From NCBI RefSeq assembly GCF_014069575.1, contig NZ_CP059675.1:806001-870000 (forward strand): DNA of 64,000 nucleotides, written 5' to 3'. Below the pieces are notes generated by a model, which saw only the letters and a program-made list of their open reading frames with translations, was not told where the DNA came from and searched no databases. Made by a program: the position numbers and the translations under genes. Numbering within the stretch: position 1 is the stretch's first letter; each line of letters starts with the position of its first letter. Positions 55,220 to 64,000 of the stretch are shown one piece after another. Origin of the DNA: Schaalia sp. JY-X169. Lineage in GTDB: Bacteria > Actinomycetota > Actinomycetes > Actinomycetales > Actinomycetaceae.

Positions 55220-55723
55220 GTGGCGGAGACCGGATTGGACACGAAGACTGCGCGTCACGATGCCATCCTCGAACTGGTTTCTGCGGGGCCCGTTACATCG
55301 CAGGGGCAATTGCGGGAGCTGCTTTCTGAGCGTGGCTTTGAAACGGCCCAGGCAACCCTGTCACGCGATCTTGCTGAACTGCAGGCCGTTAAAGTCAAGA
55401 CGAGCAGCGGCGCGTCCGTTTACTCCGTTCCGGATGTCAACGGGGTTCATACGGGTTCAACTTTGGAGGGGAATGCTCGCTTGGCGCGCTGGTGTCAAGA
55501 CCTTTTGGTCAGCGCCCAGGAGGCCCAAAACCTGCTTGTTTTGCGCACTCCTTCGGGCGCGGCAAACCTTCTTGGTTCTGCCGTTGACACCTCACGGCTC
55601 CCAGGCGTCCTCGGCACAATAGCGGGGGACGACACGATTCTGCTCATCTGTGACGACGATGAGCGTGCTCGACAGACCCGCGACCTGCTCACAAAGCTGG
55701 CTGAACGCGGATCGTCCTCGTAG
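55220..55723 (+). CDS. argR: Arginine repressor
   Basis: 167 aa. N-terminal winged HTH (RHDAILELVSAGPVTSQGQLRELLSERGFETAQATLSRDLAEL), then the hexamerisation/arginine-binding domain with GTIAGDDTILLICDD. GTG start with GGCGGAGG upstream; an earlier start at 55196 lacks an RBS. Represses arginine biosynthesis, argG being the next gene 130 bp away. Confidence 0.93.
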   Translation: MAETGLDTKTARHDAILELVSAGPVTSQGQLRELLSERGFETAQATLSRDLAELQAVKVKTSSGASVYSVPDVNGVHTGSTLEGNARLARWCQDLLVSAQEAQNLLVLRTPSGAANLLGSAVDTSRLPGVLGTIAGDDTILLICDDDERARQTRDLLTKLAERGSSS

Positions 55724-55853
55724 ACGGCGCCAGAGCGCTAGCCCCACCTAGCAAACGAACTTCAGACAAAGAGAAGACAAAGATCCCGAGTGACTGCACC
55801 GGGTGAAGACATGAAACAGGAAGTCCCCAAAAAGGGCGTGAAAGGTAGCGGCA

Positions 55854-57077
55854 ATGAGCCAGACAAATGACCGGGTTGTTCTTGCGTACTCGGGTGGTTT
55901 GGACACCTCGGTGGCAATCGGGTGGATTGGTGAACAGACTGGGGCCGAGGTCGTCGCAGTGGCTGTTGACGTGGGGCAGGGCGGTGAAGACCTCGAGGTG
56001 ATCCGCCAGCGCGCACTCGATTGTGGCGCCGTCGAAGCCTACGTCGCTGACGCTAAGGACGAGTTCGCCGAAGAGTACTGCATGCCGGCACTCAAGGCGA
56101 ACAGCCTTTACATGGACCAGTACCCGCTGGTGTCCGCAATTTCCCGTCCTCTTATTTCCAAGCACCTGGTGAAGGCTGCCCGCCAGTTTGGCGCGCACAC
56201 CGTCGCGCACGGTTGCACGGGCAAAGGCAATGATCAGGTGCGGTTTGAGGTCGCCATTACTTCGGTGGGCCCCGACCTGACGTGTCTGGCACCAGTTCGC
56301 GACCTCGCCCTCACACGTGACGTGGCGATCGACTACGCGGTCAAGCATGACCTGCCGATTGAAACAACCAAGAACAACCCCTTCTCCATTGACCAAAATG
56401 TTTGGGGACGCGCAATTGAGACAGGGTTCCTTGAAGACATCTGGAATGCCCCCACTAAGGACGTCTACAACTACACGGATGACCCGACCTACCCGCCGCT
56501 TCCGGACGAGGTCGTAATCACGTTTGACCAGGGTGTTCCCGTTGCGATCGACGGCCGTCCCGTGACGCCACTGCAGGCCATTCAAGAGATGAACAGGCGT
56601 GCGGGGGCCCAGGGGATCGGGCGTATCGACATTGTTGAAGATCGTTTGGTCGGTATCAAGTCCAGGGAGATCTATGAGGCGCCGGGTGCCATCGCCCTCA
56701 TCACAGCCCACAAGGAGCTGGAGAACGTAACGATCGAACGCGAGCAGGCCCGTTTCAAGTCACGTGTTGATGAGCGCTGGTCGGAACTGGTTTATGACGG
56801 CCAGTGGTTCAGCCCGCTGAAGCGTTCACTGGATGCGTTCATTGACGATACGCAGACATACGTGTCAGGCGACATCCGCATGACATTGCATGGCGGTCGG
56901 GCGACGGTGACGGGGAGGCGTTCGGATACCTCCCTGTACGACTTCAACCTTGCAACGTATGAGACGGGCGATACTTACGATCAGACCAACGCGCGTGGGT
57001 TCATTGAGATCTTCGGGATGACTTCAAAGCTCGCTGCAGCCCGTGATGCCAAGTACGGGCGGGGAGTAACGATCTAG
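55854..57077 (+). CDS. argG: Argininosuccinate synthase
   Basis: 407 aa. Ligates citrulline and aspartate with ATP. N-terminal P-loop [17 protein letters not shown], then [15 protein letters not shown] and the family [15 protein letters not shown]. Complete; ATG start after a weak AAGG region. It lies directly after argR and before argH, but arcA (arginine catabolism) sits between them on the other strand. The stop codon shares CTAG with the arcA stop. Confidence 0.97.
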   Translation: MSQTNDRVVLAYSGGLDTSVAIGWIGEQTGAEVVAVAVDVGQGGEDLEVIRQRALDCGAVEAYVADAKDEFAEEYCMPALKANSLYMDQYPLVSAISRPLISKHLVKAARQFGAHTVAHGCTGKGNDQVRFEVAITSVGPDLTCLAPVRDLALTRDVAIDYAVKHDLPIETTKNNPFSIDQNVWGRAIETGFLEDIWNAPTKDVYNYTDDPTYPPLPDEVVITFDQGVPVAIDGRPVTPLQAIQEMNRRAGAQGIGRIDIVEDRLVGIKSREIYEAPGAIALITAHKELENVTIEREQARFKSRVDERWSELVYDGQWFSPLKRSLDAFIDDTQTYVSGDIRMTLHGGRATVTGRRSDTSLYDFNLATYETGDTYDQTNARGFIEIFGMTSKLAAARDAKYGRGVTI

Positions 57078-58327
57078 GAGTTCGCACGTTCCACGGGGCA
57101 GGACATACACCGTGGGCCGCCGCGTCCTCGACCCAACTCAGACCCCTCGATTTCGATGACGTCGATGCCAGCGTTACGCATCGCCTTATTCGATCGGGGG
57201 GTTCTTGAGTATGCGATGACCTTGCCGGGCGCCAGCGCCAACATGTTGAAGCCATCGTTCCACTGTTCGCGGGACAGTTCTGCGGCGGTAGCGTCGGGCC
57301 AGATGAACTGGAGTGGCCGCTCCAGAGTTGCTTCCAGTGCTTTGGGGACGTCCTCGGGCATTGCGCGGACGACAATGCGTTCGTCATCTGCATCCCATTC
57401 GAGTAGTACACAGGGTGACCCGATCACTTCCGGATAGATGACGAACTTATCCCGGTCAACCTGGGTCAAAACTGTGTCGAGGTGCATGAACTCGCGCCGT
57501 TCCGGCAGCATCACGGCGAGGACCCGGGTGGCCTTACCGGCGTGGAAGAGGCGCTCTGCAAGTCGTTCCACACCCTGGGGGGTAGTCCTTTCAGAGACCC
57601 CCACGGCCAACGCGCCACCGCCGAGGATGAGAATATCGCCGCCCTCGGCTGAGCGGTGCGCGCCTGACATCCCGGTGGTCCAAATGTCGAAGTCTGCATC
57701 TTTGAATCCGGGATGGTACTGGTAGATGGCGCTGTAGTGCAGAGATTCGCGTCGCCGCACCTCGCGGCTCATCGAGTTGACCGCCACTCCGCCGTACATC
57801 CACACCGATGCGTCGCGGGTGAAGAGGTGGTTGGGGAGAGGGCCGATGAGGAAGTCGTCCTCGTTCAAAGTCTGCGCGACCAAGGAGGGAACTTCAGCGA
57901 TTTTCTCCCACTCGGACTTGGTGATTCCCTCCACGCAGAGGTGTGCCGTTTGTTCGGGCGTGAGGGAGTCTGCCCAGCTTTTCAACGAGGGCGAAAGCAG
58001 GGGGCCAAGCCGCTTGTAGTTGATGGTGTGCTCGAGGACGAACTCCTTGGCCTCCGGGTTCTTGAGCGTCTCCTCGAACAAATCCATGAACTCCAGCGCG
58101 ACTACGCCCTGGTCTTGCATCTGCGTTACGAAGTATTCGTGCTCTTCTCTTGCGCGCCCTGGTGACAACAGGTCATCAAACAGCAGGTGGTCGTGGTTCG
58201 GCGGTGTCAGCCTCTCCATCTCCCGCCCCGGTCTGTGAACTATGACGGTCTTGAGGGGGGAAACTTCATCCTCCACATTGATCCTGAAGGTCCCTCGCGC
58301 AGCATCTGTGGTGGTTTCGTTGTTCAT
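57074..58327 (-). CDS. arcA: Arginine deiminase
   Basis: 417 aa. Converts arginine to citrulline and ammonia. Guanidine-group-modifying fold: [70 protein letters not shown] and the catalytic Cys in [15 protein letters not shown]. Complete. The arcB and arcC genes are not adjacent. Its 3' end overlaps argG by 4 nt, and it is divergent from argH by 132 bp, a region likely to hold shared control sites. Confidence 0.96.
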   Translation of the reverse strand: MNNETTTDAARGTFRINVEDEVSPLKTVIVHRPGREMERLTPPNHDHLLFDDLLSPGRAREEHEYFVTQMQDQGVVALEFMDLFEETLKNPEAKEFVLEHTINYKRLGPLLSPSLKSWADSLTPEQTAHLCVEGITKSEWEKIAEVPSLVAQTLNEDDFLIGPLPNHLFTRDASVWMYGGVAVNSMSREVRRRESLHYSAIYQYHPGFKDADFDIWTTGMSGAHRSAEGGDILILGGGALAVGVSERTTPQGVERLAERLFHAGKATRVLAVMLPERREFMHLDTVLTQVDRDKFVIYPEVIGSPCVLLEWDADDERIVVRAMPEDVPKALEATLERPLQFIWPDATAAELSREQWNDGFNMLALAPGKVIAYSRTPRSNKAMRNAGIDVIEIEGSELGRGRGGPRCMSCPVERANS

Positions 58328-58456
58328 TCGAACTCGACTTTCTCAGGCTACCTACGAGGATACCCAGGTCGGCCGTCCCCCGTACGGCGGATGCGGTGTT
58401 ATCCACAGATAGGGGCGGACTTGAATGCGCGATGCGTTTCGAAAAGGCATGATTGA

Positions 58457-59902
<1,446 letters not shown>

Positions 59903-60016
59903 GCCACCTTGACCGGGGCAACTTTGTCTACGAATGTGCGCCGACGTAATCTGAGCGTGCGGGAATAGGTGCCGTCTTGGCGCACCTAATGAATTGACAG
60001 ATATGAAGGAGATACG

Positions 60017-61285
60017 GTGAGCGACCTCATCGAAGAACTCCGCTGGCGCGGACTGGTTGCACAACACACGGACGAAGAGAGTTTGTCCGCGGCGTTCGAG
60101 GACGGTCCTGTCACTTTCTATTGTGGTTTCGACCCAACCGCACCCTCCTTACACCACGGTCACCTGGTGCAGCTGATCTTGATGCGGCACCTGCAGAATG
60201 CTGGGCACAGGCCACTCGCCCTCGTCGGAGGGGCTACCGGATTGATCGGTGACCCCCGCGATGTTGGGGAAAGATCCATGAATGACACCGAAGTGGTGGA
60301 AGAGTGGGCAAGCCGCCTCCGCAGTCAGATTGAGCGGTTCCTCGACTTTGATACTGAGGAAAACCCGGCTCGGATGGTCAACAACTTGGACTGGACTGCT
60401 GACGTGTCGGCAATTGGTCTTCTGCGTGACATTGGCAAGTACTTCCGTTTGGGAACGATGCTCTCCAAAGATGTGGTTGCACGCAGGCTCAAATCGGATG
60501 AGGGGATTTCGTACACGGAGTTTTCTTACCAGATTCTTCAGGCCAACGACTTCCTTCAGTTGTTGCGCCGCTACGGCTGCACGCTGCAAACCGGGGGCAA
60601 TGACCAGTGGGGCAACCTGATTGGCGGGATGGAGCTGATCCGCAAGGTAGAGGGCAAGAATGTTCATGTCCTGACCACACCGGTCATCACGAAGGCGGAT
60701 GGAACCAAGTTCGGTAAGTCTGAGGGCGGGGCGATCTGGCTCGACCCGAAGATGATGAGCCCGTACGACTTCTACCAGTTCTGGCTACAGACTGCGGATG
60801 AGGACGTCGTGCGAATGCTCAAGGCATTCACTTTCCTGCCGCGCGAAGAGATTGAGGCGCTGGAAGTCGCGACTGAGGAGCAGCCTCACGCGCGCGCTGC
60901 ACAGAAGGCCCTCGCGGCTGAGGTAACACGCTTTGTTCACGGCGAAGATGAACTGACACGTGTCATGGCGGCAACAGATGCGCTTTGGGGGCGTGGTGAT
61001 CTGTGGGAGGTTGACGCGGCTACCCTGGCCTCCGCGATCCAAGATCTTCCCCAGACGACGGTTGTTCCCGGCGAAACCACGGTTCTCGATGCTCTGCTTG
61101 GCTCCGGTCTAGAGAGTGGTCGCCAGGCCGCCCTGCGCACGGTCAAGGGGAATGGTCTGTCAATCAACAACGTCAAGGTCACCGACCCAGACCGAGTCCT
61201 GTCGGATGAGGATCTGCTGGCCGGCGGTGTGGTGCTGCTCCGGAAGGGCAGAAAAACCTTGGCCGCTGGGCGTGTTGACGGCTAG
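60017..61285 (+). CDS. tyrS: Tyrosyl-tRNA synthetase
   Basis: 422 aa class I synthetase. HIGH-like FDPTAPSLHHGHLVQL (residues about 39-52), KMSKS-like KFGKSEGGAIWLD, and a C-terminal S4 domain (ESGRQAALRTVKGNGLSINNVKV). GTG start with GAAGGAGAT immediately upstream. Complete. No T-box seen in the 114-bp upstream gap. Confidence 0.97.
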   Translation: MSDLIEELRWRGLVAQHTDEESLSAAFEDGPVTFYCGFDPTAPSLHHGHLVQLILMRHLQNAGHRPLALVGGATGLIGDPRDVGERSMNDTEVVEEWASRLRSQIERFLDFDTEENPARMVNNLDWTADVSAIGLLRDIGKYFRLGTMLSKDVVARRLKSDEGISYTEFSYQILQANDFLQLLRRYGCTLQTGGNDQWGNLIGGMELIRKVEGKNVHVLTTPVITKADGTKFGKSEGGAIWLDPKMMSPYDFYQFWLQTADEDVVRMLKAFTFLPREEIEALEVATEEQPHARAAQKALAAEVTRFVHGEDELTRVMAATDALWGRGDLWEVDAATLASAIQDLPQTTVVPGETTVLDALLGSGLESGRQAALRTVKGNGLSINNVKVTDPDRVLSDEDLLAGGVVLLRKGRKTLAAGRVDG

Positions 61286-61357
61286 GTTTTCGGACCTCGG
61301 CCGCATACGGCACCCGCGGCTTCCCAAGTAGGTCACTGCTACGCGAAGAAGGCCGCC

Positions 61358-62773
61358 ATGTTTGAGTCTGTCAGTCGAGCAGTCGGGTCACTGTGGTGGC
61401 GACTCCTCCGCAATGGCTCGCCCGACGATACGTCGGATGAGCCAGATGATGTGCTCATTACTGCGCAAGAGCATGAGCGCGTCATCCTGCACGTCCTCGA
61501 CCTCGCAACCCGACTCGGGGATGCAATGCTGTCCGTGGGCGCTTCAGCACATGAAGTGACGGTGGCGTCAACGCGGGCTGCTCGCGCGTACGGTTTGACG
61601 GACGTACACGTTGTCGTCACATACAACTCCCTGTCAGTGTCCTTCCAACAGGGCGAGGACGAGTGGCCGGCGACGGTCATGCGGGTCGTCAAATGGGATG
61701 CACCGGATCATTCGAAGCTGCAGGCTCTGCAGGAGTTGCTGTATCGGATCGAGGGCGGCCTCGACCTCGGTCTTGCCAGGGCGCGATTGCGCAGAATCCG
61801 CCGCACCAGGTTCCCCTATAGATCGGGCGCCGTCGTAGCCGCCTCAGCGTTGCTTGCCATGGGCGTGAGCGTCATGTTCGGCGCATCCGCGGTGGTCATG
61901 GCGGTAACGTTCGTTGCTGCACTAATGGCTGCGATTGTGCAGGCAACGCTGGCGAGGACGGGATTGCCGTTGTTCTTCAACCAGGTCGCCGGAGGGTTTG
62001 TAGTAACACTGGTGGCTGTTGGCGTTACTGCGGCCGGTGACCTAGGGGTTGAGATGTTCACCGACGTTAGGCCATCAATCATTGTGGCGTCGGGAATCAT
62101 GATGATGCTGGCAGGAATGTCGGCAGTGGGTGCAACCCAGGATGCAATCGACGGGTTTGCGGTCACAGCGAGCGGGCGCATTCTTGACGTGATGATGCGG
62201 ACGCTAGGTGTTGTCATCGGCATCTTGCTGGGTCTGCAACTTGGGGTCGTGATGGGGACGGTTGTCCCTCTCCTTCCGACTGCATTGCCATTTGGTTCGG
62301 TTCCTCAGCAGCTGGTTGGCGCCGCGGTGGTTTCCGCTGCTGCAGCGCTGACAAACGGCGGGCGGCTCAAGACGATTCTTGTCAGCGGGATCCTTGGCGC
62401 CGTGACAATGGTTGGCTTCGCGATTGCCACGGCGTTCGGTTTGGATATGGCGACAGCGAGTGGAGTGGGGGCGCTGACCTCATCGTTTGTTGGCGGGGTC
62501 GCTGCGCAGAGACTGCACATCCCCGCCATCGCCGTGACCACAGCGGCCATCATCCCGTTGGTTCCCGGAGTCGCAATATTCAGGGGACTTTTGGGCATCG
62601 TTCAGGCCGAGGGCGCGTTCGATGGCCTCGTCATTGGTGGGAACGCCTTGGTCATCGCTGCGATCACGGCGGTTGCGTTGGCCGCAGGAGTCTCGTTCGG
62701 CCTCTATATGGCAACCCCGGTTCGCTCCACCCTGCGCCGGGTCAGTCAAGCCCGCGTCGGCTTGCACCATTAG
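61358..62773 (+). CDS. Threonine/serine exporter, ThrE family
   Basis: 471 aa. N-terminal cytoplasmic ThrE domain (residues about 35-160: LDLATRLGDAMLSVGASAHEVTVASTRAARAYGL) followed by ten hydrophobic segments split in the two ThrE halves (first half begins YRSGAVVAASALLAMGVS; second half has IPAIAVTTAAIIPLVPGVAIFRGLLGI). It matches the single-chain exporter described in Corynebacterium. Exports Thr and Ser by proton antiport in characterised members. Last gene before the rRNA operon. Confidence 0.92.
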   Translation: MFESVSRAVGSLWWRLLRNGSPDDTSDEPDDVLITAQEHERVILHVLDLATRLGDAMLSVGASAHEVTVASTRAARAYGLTDVHVVVTYNSLSVSFQQGEDEWPATVMRVVKWDAPDHSKLQALQELLYRIEGGLDLGLARARLRRIRRTRFPYRSGAVVAASALLAMGVSVMFGASAVVMAVTFVAALMAAIVQATLARTGLPLFFNQVAGGFVVTLVAVGVTAAGDLGVEMFTDVRPSIIVASGIMMMLAGMSAVGATQDAIDGFAVTASGRILDVMMRTLGVVIGILLGLQLGVVMGTVVPLLPTALPFGSVPQQLVGAAVVSAAAALTNGGRLKTILVSGILGAVTMVGFAIATAFGLDMATASGVGALTSSFVGGVAAQRLHIPAIAVTTAAIIPLVPGVAIFRGLLGIVQAEGAFDGLVIGGNALVIAAITAVALAAGVSFGLYMATPVRSTLRRVSQARVGLHH

Positions 62774-63179
62774 AAGAGACGTCGGTAACAGAATGTCGAT
62801 TAACGACCTGCTCCGCGAAGGACGAGGGCGGATTCTAGCCCTAGGACACGCCCGAACACGGAGCATGGTAGTCATTCGGACCGCCTCTAAACACCCAGGT
62901 CAGAAGGTGTTTCAAACGGTGTGGTGCCCGTCATACGGACGGGACTAGACGGGGTGGGGGGTTTTCGGTAATGTTGTCTCTCGCCGGAAGTTACGGGGAA
63001 AGCCCACGAGGGAATGAACCGAGAACGGCGAAACGCCCAGCAGTTATTGCTAAATGGGGTGTTGTTTGTGAACTTGATAGTGTGTTTTTGTTTGTTTGAG
63101 TGTACTCAATAAATTGTTTTTGTTGGTGTTTTTTTGGTTGGGATTGCAGCCTTTTTGGTTGTTTTTTTCTGGCATTTTT
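62774..63179 (+). promoter_or_regulatory. ThrE terminator and 16S rRNA leader
   Basis: A hairpin CCCGTC/GACGGG at 62927-62943 probably ends the exporter mRNA. Then comes the rrn leader. GTTGTTTGTGAACTTGATAG (63061-63080) is a boxA-like antitermination segment common before actinobacterial 16S genes. It is followed by a T/G-rich tract (63085-63180). A small ORF near 62802 looks accidental. I cannot pin the rrn promoter. Confidence 0.6.

Positions 63180-64000
<821 letters not shown>

Noticed and set aside
55689-56711. 340-codon minus-strand ORF over argG
   Set aside because: Antisense to the conserved argG coding frame; no start signals.
62802-62948. Small ORF beginning MSINDLLREG before the rRNA operon
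   Set aside because: No RBS, short, ends in the terminator hairpin; probably fortuitous, though not excluded.

Overview
The window is a chromosomal segment of a mid-to-high GC actinobacterium. Evidence: actinobacterial gene neighbourhoods (lhr next to nei2; nif3, a CT398-like coiled-coil gene and rnpB in a row; polyphosphate glucokinase; a type I glutamine synthetase), frequent GTG starts, a 16S rRNA gene of actinobacterial type at the right edge and an actinobacterial boxA-like rrn leader. The family is probably Actinomycetaceae or a close relative, but I cannot fix the genus by eye.

Region 1 (1-1.8 kb) is the conserved left flank: the end of an MFS-type transporter, an alpha/beta hydrolase and tRNA-Val(TAC).

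Region 2 (1811-18397) is a 16.6 kb integrative element inserted in the 3' end of tRNA-Val and bounded by an 18-bp direct repeat. It carries a large serine recombinase, a small upstream gene, a TetR regulator present twice, a nested pair of insertion sequences, a type I restriction-modification system (hsdM, hsdS, hsdR) with a HigB/HigA-like toxin-antitoxin pair between hsdS and hsdR, and a DUF4209/HEPN-type protein. Two structural observations stand out. (a) The recombination core lies inside the recombinase reading frame. In the excised circle the frame would run on into a helix-turn-helix domain that is now stranded at the other end of the element, so integration swaps the recombinase C-terminus. 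(b) An IS1634/IS1549-type element is flanked by exact-length 878-bp direct repeats that abut both its ends, as expected for the long target duplications made by this IS family. It was later broken by an IS3-family element that has its own 4-bp target duplication.

Region 3 (18.4-22.4 kb) is a scar zone: about 520 bp of hairpins and short direct repeats, a lipoprotein gene cut to 28 codons, a nucleoside hydrolase, and three genes in a row (OYE-type reductase, MarR, SDR) that have all lost their 5' ends.

Region 4 (22.4-62.8 kb) is housekeeping and metabolism: guaA, a DUF4862 gene and an SDR; a charged helical protein; glnA; a TM2 protein; a cell-wall-binding NlpC/P60 hydrolase; a malEFG-like sugar ABC transporter; lhr-nei2 with a divergent tag-like gene overlapping tail to tail; a zinc-type alcohol dehydrogenase; a fused anthranilate synthase behind a leader peptide with tandem Trp codons; nif3 and a zinc-ribbon-less CT398 homologue; rnpB; a panB-map-ppgK-nucleoside hydrolase run; pheST; argR-argG, arcA (opposite strand) and argH; tyrS; and a ThrE-type exporter. 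The window ends in the first roughly 820 nt of a 16S rRNA gene.
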